64,000 nucleotides of DNA. Source: Limnephilus marmoratus. Taxonomy: Eukaryota; Arthropoda; Insecta; Trichoptera; Limnephilidae. The position numbers were made by a program, and so were the translations under genes. The notes under the pieces were generated by a model. That model was given only the letters and a program-made list of their open reading frames with translations, ran no database searches and was not told where the DNA came from. Below are positions 25,514-34,592 of this stretch, one piece after another. Numbering within the stretch: the stretch's first letter is position 1; each line of letters starts with the position of its first letter. The DNA is taken from assembly GCA_917880885.1 (NCBI GenBank), contig OU862910.1, positions 23,944,710 to 24,008,709 of the forward strand, written 5' to 3'.

Positions 25514-25630
25514 CGACACTGCTATGCTGTCCGAAACGTTGGCTTCAGAAGGAGGGAGCGAAACACGGCATAGCACTCCAAAAATAAATCACGATGATAC
25601 TTTTGACCGTGAAAATCTCAAATCATCACC
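25514..25630 (+). repeat. Solitary copy of the foldback-arm repeat
   Basis: 'gacactgctatgctgtccg', 'aaacgttggcttcagaagg', 'gcgaaacacggcatagcac', 'ccaaaaat' and 'gaccgtgaaaatct' match the right arm of the 26833-27218 foldback element (~27107-27215). The arm sequence therefore also exists as a single unit, so the foldback is probably two head-to-head units. Confidence 0.7.
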
Positions 25631-26185
25631 TACAACGATTACACATTTAAAAAATAATCTTTACTGAACCATTGAAACGGCCACCATCTTGAAACGGATA
25701 CGTATCGTGCAAACAGATGTACAGACAAACGAAATGTAAAATGGTCGAGTTAAAACAGGATTTCGCTAAACTTAGTCAACTAGACGCAATAATTTTTAAA
25801 GCTAAACCAATACTTTTACGGTTATTCATAGAATATAGTATAACACTAGAAGTGCCTTTCAAACAAACTTGAACGGTAACAAATGTTTAGTCCAATTTTG
25901 CCCAACCGCACAGTGCTGTGTCTCACGTACACTCGCCCGACATCGTAGATCTCATTCCGTTTGAATTTTGAAACCTCAGTTTTGTATGGAAATATACGCT
26001 TCGATGAGGCAAATACTTATAGCATTTTCAGAATGTAAGTGTACTGTGACCATAACGGGCGGTTTTTTTTAGTTTTTTGAGGGTTGGCAATACTGAGTGG
26101 TAAAGGGGGGTCTCCTGACCAGAATGAGCACCGCAGGAACTTTATAGTACGTAAACTCGTGTTGTAGTGTCCAGTTACGTGAAAT

Positions 26186-26260
26186 ATGTCGGCAAAAAAT
26201 CCCGCCAAGTGCTGTGATCCAGTTTTTACTCACGGAAGAAATAACACCTACAAGAAAAAG
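26186..26260 (+). other. Possible first coding exon of an unidentified gene or element
   Basis: ATG in context 'gaaatATGt', then 25 codons (MSAKNPAKCCDPVF, THGRNNTYKKK) ending at AAG before a strong donor 'gtgagt'. A TGA two codons upstream means it cannot be an internal KCNQ exon. The peptide is unrecognised and no second exon was found. It sits just before the mariner remains. Splice-site-like sequence after a short ORF may be coincidence. Confidence 0.2.
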
Positions 26261-26264
26261 GTGA

Positions 26265-27245
26265 GTATTTCAGAGCTCTTTTGTGACTGGAAATGATAGT
26301 AGGTGACTCATTAAATTCCTGGGAAAAAAACAGTCGTCAAAGTGGTGTCACACCAATTCCCCATCTGTCAAATAAATTGAAAACTACAATTTCGGGCAAA
26401 AAAATCATGGCCTCAATATTTTGGGACCGAAAAGGCATCATTTGGTCGAATTTCACGCTGAGCCCATCAATGTACGACAGTATTGTGATAACCTAAAAAA
26501 TCTCAAAAGAAGCATTCAAAATAAAAGTAGGGAAATGCTGACCAGAGAAGTATGCTTGTTTCATGAAAAAGTCCGTCCTGACACAGCCTTAGCCACCAAT
26601 GCATCTTGGACTCATTTGGGATGTTTTGAACCACCCCCCGTAATCCCCTGACTTGGCGTCTTCAGATTATCATCCTTTCACCTTCCTGAAGGCATGTATG
26701 GATGAAAATAAATTTTCAACCGACGAGCAGGTGCAGAAAGTGGCCCTGAAGTGGGGGAAGGAGCTGGCGGGTGAATTATTCGAGGAGGGTATAATGACAC
26801 GGCTCACCGCATGCATTAAACGGTTGGCGATTTTTTGTTATTAGTTTTTGGGGTATTATGCCGTGTTGCGCTACCTCCTTCTTTAGCCAACGTTTCGGAC
26901 AGCGTTGCAGTGTCCATCATCAGGGCATATATGTAATAGTTGGGGGTGATGTTTGTACTTATCTACTTAGGAGCGATACCGTGTCGCCAGCTCCACTCCT
27001 CTACGAGCTGGCGCTACAATAGAGGAGTGGAGCTGGCGAGACGGTATCGCTCCTAAGTAGATAAGTACAAACATCACCCCTAACTATTACACATCTGCCC
27101 TGATAATGGACACTGCAACGCTGTCCGAAACGTTGGCTAAAGAAGGAGGTAGCGCAACACGGCATAATGCCCCAAAAACTAAAAACAAAAATATTTTTGG
27201 CCATGAAAATCGTATCGGGTTGGCGATTATTTGGAAAAATAGTCA
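26265..27245 (+). pseudogene. Degenerate mariner (Tc1/mariner) transposase, 5'-truncated
   Basis: Recognisable mariner segments in order: SFVTGND near 26279 (usual VTGDETW), a K-rich stretch, GKKIMASIFWDRKG (~26395), VEFHAEPINVRQYC, LKRSIQNKSREMLT, then FHEKVRPDTA (usual HDNARPHTA), SSDYHPFTFLK and GELFEEGIM, and finally GDYLEK followed by TAG at ~27223-27243. It needs at least three frame changes and has in-frame stops. Of the DD34D catalytic triad, the first D is N, the second is E and only the third (SDYH) remains. The N-terminal DNA-binding half is missing. A 386-bp foldback element separates the last six codons from the rest. Dead element. Confidence 0.9.
26833..27218. mobile_element. 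Foldback element nested in mariner, 171-nt arms, 11-bp TSD
   Basis: Left arm 26833-27003 and right arm 27020-27192 are inverted repeats with only a handful of mismatches by eye, around a 16-nt loop. The right side extends ~26 nt beyond the left arm. Flanks carry the direct repeat GGTTGGCGATT at 26822-26832 and 27219-27229. Removing element plus one repeat restores the mariner reading ...RLGDYLEK-stop. Short ORFs on both strands are mirror images and not genes. A lone arm unit exists at 25514. Confidence 0.9.
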
Positions 27246-27891
27246 ACAAGTGTATCTACAATATTCTGTTTTTTTTTTTTATTCATTTTTTCAAAAAAAA
27301 AATCAGTGCACTTACTTTCTGAACATGCCTCGTATTTGGATCACGAAACACGCCCAAAAGGCACTTCTTTTATTATTCTTTATTCTGCAGTTAAAATACT
27401 ATTGGAACTGGAAATAGTGACAGCATTTTGTTTCAAAATATTGTCAACTACTCTACCTACTACTTCTAAACTTTCGGTTTAAATTTATGGGCTTTAAATA
27501 ACAATTAATAATTTTTACTTAATATTAAAATACTGACATAAAAATAAATAATACGGTACAGTAAAATGAACTAATTATGTAGTGGTACTAAAAATTTGGA
27601 ATAGATTTTTTCCCTTTAACAGAAATTTAATTATTCTAATTCATTAGAATCATCGGGTTCAAGGGATTGGTCCCAACTACCCCAATATTGGTCCCCTAAA
27701 GCCTTTAGAGTTTTTTGGTTCCGAGTCCTTCTACCCGTGCTCAAATATAGTTATTTCCCACTTTTAATGAAGTCCCCTGGGAGACTGTCATTCCCTTTGG
27801 ATTGAGATCATTAAGGGAGATTAAAGATGTGCATGATTCATTTGGTGACTCAAACACTTTTGATGATTATATCTCGGCCGTTCGTGCCTAA

Positions 27892-28734
27892 AGGGCGCCT
27901 TCCATTGCGAGCGGAAAAGAGTAGAGCGGAGCGGAGTGGGAGCTGAGCCAAATAGTTTTGACCTTCCATCAAAAAAGAGTCACTTAGAAGATAGGTGTTT
28001 GCCTTCCACTGCCTGTGCGAGAAATAAGAATGAAAAATGAGAAATAGTTTTGCCCTTCCATTGAAAACGAGTCAGTATAGCTTTGTTTCGAAGTGAACGG
28101 AGTGATTTTTGTGATATCAAGTACTGATTCTAGTTAATATGATTCTGACAGCATGTATGCAATAAAAAAAATGTTACGTATGAATTAAATGTACATTTAT
28201 AAAAAGAATCTCATCTCAAAAATGTAAAAAGTTTAAAAAAATAATTTACTTTCTTATTTCCGCCAATATCATCACAATAATGGTTTTCTAAGTCGAATCC
28301 TTTATGTTGACAATCTTTGCTAGTCGTATCCTATAAACGAAATTGACAAACGGCTTCAATAAACACCTCCATCTCAACAAAAACGCAGCGAGGCAATTGA
28401 ATTGGCTACAGTTCTTGAGCGGAGTCCGCTAGAAACTAGTCGGCGATGGTGTGCGCGAGCGGTCTCTTTCGGATCTATTTTAACAAGTTCGGTCCGCTCC
28501 GCTCTCCTGTTCCTGATGGAAGCACTTGTATGCAGTTAACGTGTGCGAGTCGAGCGGAGATCGTACGGAGTCCGCTCCCCCCGCATTAGCGGAGCCGACT
28601 CGTTCAAAACTATTTAACTCGTTTAGTCCACTTCGCTGGCCTCGTTCTTGATAGAAGCACATGTATGCAGTTAACGTTTGCTAGTCGAGCGGATTCCGTA
28701 ATGAGTCCGCTCCGCTCGCAGTGGAAGGCGCGCT
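27892..28734. mobile_element. 843-bp non-autonomous TIR transposon with TAA target duplication
   Basis: The left end AGGGCGCCTTCCATTGCGAG mirrors the right end, whose reverse complement is AGCGCGCCTTCCACTGCGAG. TAA flanks both sides (27889-27891, 28735-28737). Sub-terminal regions are crowded with 'gagcggag'/'tccgctc' repeats. No transposase ORF. A 3-bp TAA/TTA duplication is typical of the PIF/Harbinger superfamily, so that assignment is an inference. Confidence 0.85.
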
Positions 28735-29069
28735 TAATAGCGGTGAAAGCTAGTTGCGGTGGATTTGTATGTAAACTTGCGACCGTGTCTGGTTCAACAG
28801 ATAAACGTCCAAAGTGCCTTTCGTCCCCATAGATTTTCTAAGTATTACAACCTCCACTACAAAACTTTCATGCACGTGATTGCATAAGGTGCGGGTATCG
28901 TGTTTGCGTGGAAAATTGGAAATAACGTAATGTAGAAATTTTCCGGATAGGTTTAGTAAATTTTTTAAATTATAGGTTTTATTGCCAACGGAATTATGCA
29001 ATGACATGTGAAAGAGATAAAAACACGCGAACATTTTAATAACTCCGTAAAGACAATGAATAAACATTT

Positions 29070-29480
29070 TAAAATTCAAAACTATTGCAAAAACAATAAT
29101 ATTTCGTAACAATGCCTAAAACAAATAAAACCTGACAAGTGAAAATTTAATTATCCTCCAAATAAACCAATCTAAATTATGATTTAAAAATATTTTAATA
29201 GTCGATTATGCAATTTGTAGTTGTATTAAAAAACTGTTAAAAACATTTTAGTACTAAACAAAAATTTATTTTTTAAAATTCAAAACTATTGCAAAACAAT
29301 AATATTTCCTAACAATACCTTAAACAAATAAAACCTGACTGGTGAAAATTTAACTGTCCTCCAAATAAACCAATCTAAATAATGATTTAAAAATACTTGA
29401 ATTGTCGATTATGTAATTTGAATTTGTAATTGTATAAAAAAAACTTTTAGTAAGTACTAATCAAAAATATAGTTTTAAAC
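29070..29480. repeat. Tandem duplication, 204-bp unit, two copies
   Basis: 'attcaaaactattgcaaaa', 'caataatatttc', 'acaaataaaacctgac', 'ctccaaataaaccaatctaa', 'atgatttaaaaata' and 'gtcgattatg' occur in order in both halves, offset by 204 bp, with ~10% divergence by eye. It ends about 300 bp upstream of the first alternative exon. Confidence 0.8.
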
Positions 29481-29785
29481 AACAACAAAAACCGGATTGT
29501 AAAATGACATTACGCTGTAGCGCAATAACACCCACTCTGCATCTATGCTTTCCAACAAAAGCTTTGAAGTGTTGTTGCAGAATGATATTTTTGCAAGCTG
29601 ATTACAATGTTAAATTTCATTGATTTCTATTAATTTAACTTTAGTATTACAGGATGCCCATTCTTATTGATAAAGAACAAAACAAGAGACATAGTACTAA
29701 CACTTGAACATAGAATAACTCAGTTGACACATAATGTATGAAAAGTGTTAAAATGTTGTGTTTTGTTTTGCCTGTTTTCCAACAG

Positions 29786-29913
29786 ATGAAGTATTTTGTT
29801 GCGAGGCGCAAGTTTAAGGAGGCGTTAAAGCCTTACGATGTAAAGGACGTCATAGAACAATACTCCGCCGGGCACGTTGACCTGCTGGGCAGGGTGAAAA
29901 ATGTACAAACTAG
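29786..29913 (+). CDS. KCNQ: KCNQ mutually exclusive exon a: helix B / helix C
   Basis: 128-nt exon, phase 0 in and phase 2 out. The acceptor 'cctgttttccaacag' ends at 29785 and the donor is 'actag|gtacag', weaker than that of exon b. It encodes 43 residues with the shared codon: [19 protein letters not shown], then [18 protein letters not shown] and KNVQTR. This is the KCNQ hallmark, helix B (basic, calmodulin-binding, contacts PIP2 and helix A) plus [15 protein letters not shown] of helix C, which joins the tetrameric coiled coil. Exon b at 31007 is its duplicate (31 of 43 residues identical). Reading on through the donor gives YRG and a stop. Confidence 0.97.
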
Positions 29914-31006
29914 GTACAGAGGCTAGATACCCTACTGTCATATGTAGTGTGCTCCATGCAGTGATCACTGATCAGAACCTGTACCTGTCTTCTCTCTGTT
30001 CGCTAACCTTGATCTGGTCACTGTACACTAACTCCAGACATCGCTACACCTGACAACACAGCACTCAATACCCGACACTAACTTCTGTAAAATAACTGTC
30101 AGCACTGTCAGTGATGGTGATGGTGTTCGTTGTCAGCGAGGAGCGATGCCTTTGCTTTAAACCAAACCAGTCCTCACGGGTGCATCGCTAGCAGACTAAC
30201 TGCCGAATAGGCTGTGCGTGCATTTACTTAACATACTCTGCAATGTGAGCATGAGCCACCTTCCGTTGTTTGTACCATGTACTGGCTAAGTTTCTCGCCT
30301 CTTCCGATCATTATCTTCCCTTGCTGCATACTTTCCCAACAAACAAACAAACCTTCCTCGCGGTGTTCACCCACATCGCACTCTTTGTCTTTTTCTTGGA
30401 AGGTTTTACATTGTGTGTGGGATTTGCATACTTACCATCTGACGCATTAAAAGCATCGCCAACTGTTTTTACTCAATTCTACTAAACTTCTTTAGATTTA
30501 ATAAAATCTGCATGTATAAAATAGATTTAAAAAAATATAAAATTTTCTTTCAAATCAGATAAAATCCTTTTGTAACTACAGTTTTCAATTAACAAGTGAT
30601 TACTAGTGTCCACTTGCATTTCTAACGGATTATTTGTGCATGGTATTGTGCTAGTTTTTTTGATGAAAAAAACCTGTTGTACATTAAACTGTATCTATTT
30701 TTTCAACATGAACAAACTTTATTACACACTGAAATAATCTACAAACTAATTTTCAAATATTGCTTTTTAGATGCATAAATCTAGAAAGTCCTCATACAAG
30801 AAACTAGAAGACGTTTTACTAAGAAGTATTTTAATATCTTTCTATGCTTCCCATCAACTCCATTAGAAACCTGTACACATTGACAGATAATACTTGACCC
30901 ATGTGTATCGATACATTCAACATCACTTCATGTGCGTGTCCCCCTTATGTATTTGATATGGCTGTTTTCCTTACATGTTTGTGTGTTGTTTTTGTGTTCC
31001 GTGTAG
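29914..31006 (+). other. KCNQ: Intron between the two alternative KCNQ exons
   Basis: 1,093-bp spacer with GT at 29914-29915 and AG at 31005-31006. It is long enough to splice, so steric exclusion through a short intron does not explain exclusivity. No repeat or gene was recognised. Confidence 0.75.
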
Positions 31007-31134
31007 CTGAAGTATTTTCTCGCACGCAAGAGATTTAGGGAGGCGCTGAAGCCTTACGATGTTAAAGATGTGATTGAGCAATACTCTTCGGGGCATGCCG
31101 ACCTCCTGAACAGAACCAGAAACCTCCAGTTTAG
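31007..31134 (+). CDS. KCNQ: KCNQ mutually exclusive exon b: helix B / helix C
   Basis: 128-nt exon with the same phases as exon a. The acceptor 'tttgtgttccgtgtag' ends at 31006 and the donor is a strong 'ttag|gtgagt'. It encodes [19 protein letters not shown], then [18 protein letters not shown] and RNLQFR. Differences from exon a are M1L, V5L, R8K, K9R, K11R, A28S, V31A, G35N, V37T, K38R, V40L and T42F. The central [16 protein letters not shown] is invariant. Changes fall in the calmodulin-facing part of helix B and the C-terminal half of helix C. Joined after exon a it gives AGC TGA, an immediate stop. Both alternatives splice in frame to 32703. Confidence 0.97.
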
Positions 31135-32702
31135 GTGAGTAGCCCCTGACAATTGAGAGGCTTCCGAATAACAAGCTACAATAAACAAACTACAAACTCA
31201 CGAGAGACGCTGTCTTAACAATCATATGATAGGCTAGAACCAAAGACCTTCACTTGACCTAAGCAGCCAGACATGAGACGTTACGTCGAGGGTATCCTTC
31301 AAAACAATCTCGCACTTTAGTGTTCTTAAGGAAGCCGTTGTTATTAATGACGTTATTCAATGTTACACTTGTAAAATTATTCCATCAAATTATACTCGTA
31401 ACAAAACTCAATTATACGGAATTAGTGTTTCATCAATCACGTCAGATAGTTTTGAATTAGTTTGTACGCTTTAATTTAAGAGATGGTTTTTTCAAACTGA
31501 ACACATTGCTTGAACAAAACAGTATAGAATACAGGCCTCCAAATTTGGCTAGTAATACTTGGTCTTAGGACTGAGTTTAGGCATTCAACATTTATAGTTA
31601 GAACCACAGCATAGTTGCAAATAACATCAAACATGTCCCGAAAGCTCTAAGGTATTTGGTTGCTTTTGCGTACGACTTATCTACGTAAGTGCTTAAGTTA
31701 AGTTTATCATTTTAATCTGTCATTTCGCATCACTCACACCTGCCAACACAAGCATTGTAATGACTATTTTATTTTTTGTAGTTTTTTAGATTTTTAGGCA
31801 AATAAAATTGGCTTTTTAGACAAAAATTTTCACATTCTCAAAGCATCGCGCATTAGGTGTTTCTCACAAAACTGCACCCTGGAAACACGCTTATAAAATT
31901 TTAGCTTTTGGCTTAAGGTATATTGAAATAAAACAATAAGTTGATATTAATATTGTGTTAAAAAGGTAAACAGGAACATTACTATTTTTGGGATTGCTTT
32001 CTTATTTTAACATTTTGTGTGTATATTTAAAAACGAAGCTTGGTCAGCAATTTTTTAAGCACTTATTTATGAGACCAAAATTTAAACCTGTTTTCAAAAT
32101 TATATTTAAATTATAATATATGCAAAAGTCTAATTATAATATCAGTTTAAATTATGATATATGTTTTAGGACTATTCATATTCAGTAATGTTATTAAATG
32201 AAATAATTCAATTCATAAACCATTTTCAGAAAAAATGTTCATCAAACGGATACCACCGCTTTTAATTGATGTGCTACAGTTTTAAAACCTTTCAGCAAAT
32301 CATGAATGTTATGAAATGGTTCATTACTGTTTCATATTCTAATTGCAATACATCACTATAAAGTGTATGATTAAAATATTTAAACGTGTTCCTCATTAGG
32401 CATTTTTTTCTAGATCACATTTTGCAATTTCAAATATTGCTTTGAAATGCGAGTTAAAAAAATACATGTTAGCATTTGGCATTTCTGAAAAAAGCACTTT
32501 ATTTAAATATAGTATTGAAGTACCCACGTAATTAAATAAAAAAATAATTTTGACAGCTTTCAAAACACGTTTAATTTTATAGAAATATATTACCTCATGT
32601 GTATTTATAAATAAAGGTAAGTTTGTATTATGATGTTGTCAGATAAAAAATGTTGAATTGATAGGATACATTCTTGTTATATTAATCCATTTGTCTTTTT
32701 AG
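31135..32702 (+). other. KCNQ: KCNQ intron
   Basis: 1.57-kb phase-2 intron, GT at 31135 and AG at 32701-32702. A/T-rich; no gene or repeat recognised. Confidence 0.8.
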
Positions 32703-32799
32703 GTTAGATCAAATTCTTGGTAAGCAAGGTTCCAAAGCAAAGGATGTTTACGCCTCTAAGATCAGCCTGGCTAGTAGAATCGTTAAAGTAGAGAGACAG
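32703..32799 (+). CDS. KCNQ: KCNQ exon: end of helix C, C-D linker, start of helix D
   Basis: 97-nt exon, phase 2 in and phase 0 out. The acceptor 'ttgtctttttag' ends at 32702 and the donor 'agacag|gtgaga' follows 32799. The first G completes an Arg codon with AG from exon a or b. It encodes LDQILGKQGSKAKDV, then YASKISLASRIVKVERQ. This aligns with 'RVDQILGKG...LGRVVKVEKQV' of vertebrate KCNQ5: the end of helix C, a short linker and the beginning of helix D. If both alternative exons were skipped, this exon would be read GTT AGA TCA AAT TCT TGG TAA, a stop after six codons. Confidence 0.96.
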
Positions 32800-34293
32800 G
32801 TGAGAACTTCGTCTTATTTATTTAAATACTATTTACCTATAACTTTGCAGCATATTATTGAACCACATTTCCAAGGTCTACGCAAATTCGAATGGGTTTT
32901 TCTGATGCCTTAATTCATAATCCGAGCAATAAGAAATAGTTTCTTCTGATCAAGTCTTGTCTTCAATTCCACAATTTTGCTTTTAAAATAACCGCAAAAA
33001 TATTCAAGAAATAAAGCTCTTACCTGAAGTAATGGTAGTTTAGTACCTTTAAAATAATGTTCCTTCATAAGAACACTATTTTGTACTCTGGTTTCACACG
33101 GGCCAAGTTTCGGAAGTTCGAAATTATTGTTTATCTAGTAAAATTCTTTCAGAAACAGCTTTAGTATTATTTGGAGAACTATCCACTACTTCCTTTGGCT
33201 TAAGAATACAAGTCGATAAGTTCTGTATGGGTACAGAGTACAGAGGTAAAGCGAGTGCGTGAACAATAATAATTCAAACAGAAGTTAATAGATATACATA
33301 GCACAAGGTTCGTAGTTAGCTCATCGAGGGGGTAGAACGGTGATTGGCTAAAAAATCGTGACGTAACTTGCAGTCCATGTTCCCTTTTACTTCAAGCTAT
33401 GTCATGCCTTCGAAATTTCGAAAGCGGTCCGACGAGTTTTATTTCGAAAAAGGCTCGTATGAGCTAACCTTGTTAAACGCATTTTCAACGAACCTTGGGT
33501 AAAGTAGTTTAAAAACCCTTTTTTATTTGACGTAAATCTGAGTAATTATATGTTCTTGAACCGGAAAATCAATAAATGGGAAAACTAGTACATACCTACC
33601 GAGTAAATGAATAAAAATATATTGAAAGAAAACAGACAGGTGTCGTATCAAACGCGTGCATGGTTTCGATACGTGACGTGAATGGACGGTGATAGAAGTA
33701 TAAAAAAATTTATGACAAACAAGTGGGTTGAAGAATAAGACGTATTGACTGTTTTCCAGACTGTTCTTTTATTTAGTAAAGCTATGTTTTAAACTTTGAG
33801 AAAATATGTTTATTTTTAGTACAATAAGGTTTTACCGTAAGTCGTTGGCAGATTTGTTAAATTTTCGAACAAAATTTTGTACTATACAACACACATTTCA
33901 AATCATATCTGTCTACTTAACTTAACTAAAATACTTCAGTTTGTCTATTTACTTACGGTCTTACAAACTAATATATTTAACTTTTTTTTGCATTCTTATT
34001 TTTCTTAGTCATTATTAAAAAATTATAAATAATTAATTATTAAAAATAATTACCAAAAGTCGATATTTTTAAAAGTTTTATCATCACGCCTTTCAGCATT
34101 TTTGAATGTAGGTATAAATTAAGACAAATTTTCAAATGAATTCTCGGCCGCTGGCTGGTTAATGACCCTTTATCTTATTGTGAACTTTATATAAGTCAAT
34201 AATATCTACGCGTTTTACATTACTATTAATATTTGTTCGTACTAATAGCGTTGTTACTTATTTCGATTTAAATGTTGTTAATGATAATCGCAG
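32800..34293 (+). other. KCNQ: KCNQ intron
   Basis: 1.49-kb phase-0 intron ending 'gataatcgcag'. It contains the family C repeat at 33765-34175, close to the next exon. The first 950 bp contain nothing recognised. Confidence 0.8.
33765..34175 (+). repeat. Family C repeat, copy 2
   Basis: Shorter homologue of 20000-20625 with the same blocks in the same order and orientation, ending in 'attctcggccgctggc'. Its 3' end is only ~120 bp from the exon at 34294. Confidence 0.7.
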
Positions 34294-34592
34294 GTTGACG
34301 ATATAGAGACGAAGCTCGACCAACTGTTGGAGCTTTACCTCGAGGACCGCAAGCGCTTCCCGGCGGTAATGGAGCCGCCTGTGGAGCCCTGCAATGGGGG
34401 AGACGAGCCCCCGCAGCCGCCGCGCCCCCGACCCATCCTGGTGGACAAGCAGTGCTCCGAGCCCACCTCCCCTATCGCGCTGGCCTTCAACCAGCAAGCC
34501 GGCCAGGCGGCAGTGCCCCCTCAGCTCCGGAGGCCTATGCACCGAGGCTACTCGGATCTAGGCAATAGGATTAGGAAACGTGTTACTTTAAG
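34294..34592 (+). CDS. KCNQ: KCNQ exon: helix D coiled coil and distal tail
   Basis: 299-nt exon, phase 0 in and phase 2 out. The acceptor 'gataatcgcag' ends at 34293 and the donor 'ttaag|gtaaca' follows 34592. It starts VDDIETKLDQLLELYLEDR, continuing helix D from the previous exon (vertebrate 'KQVQSIESKLDCLLDIY'). Helix D is the parallel coiled coil that directs subunit assembly. After this it becomes Pro-rich (EPPQPPRPRPIL), then CSEPTSPIALAF, QLRRPMHRGYSD and LGNRIRKRVTLR. Codons are strongly GC-biased against AT-rich introns. If the donor is not used, the next codon is TAA, giving a short tail ending VTLR. Confidence 0.96.

Larger units (their letters stand above)
24955..29785 (+). other. 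KCNQ: KCNQ intron upstream of the alternative exon pair
   Basis: 4.8-kb phase-0 intron holding a foldback-family fragment (25514), a possible first exon (26186), a broken mariner with nested foldback (26265-27245), a TIR element (27892-28734) and a 204-bp tandem duplication (29070-29480). 24960-25510 and 27250-27880 hold nothing recognisable. Confidence 0.75.

Noticed and set aside
26950..27070. Possible miRNA-type precursor hairpin
   Set aside because: The hairpin is part of a much longer transposon-like inverted repeat with target duplication; siRNA from it remains possible but not a miRNA gene.
28750..29112. 120-codon minus-strand ORF
   Set aside because: A/T-rich composition, hydrophobic and Asn-rich by chance, no recognised motif, partly in the duplicated region at 29070.
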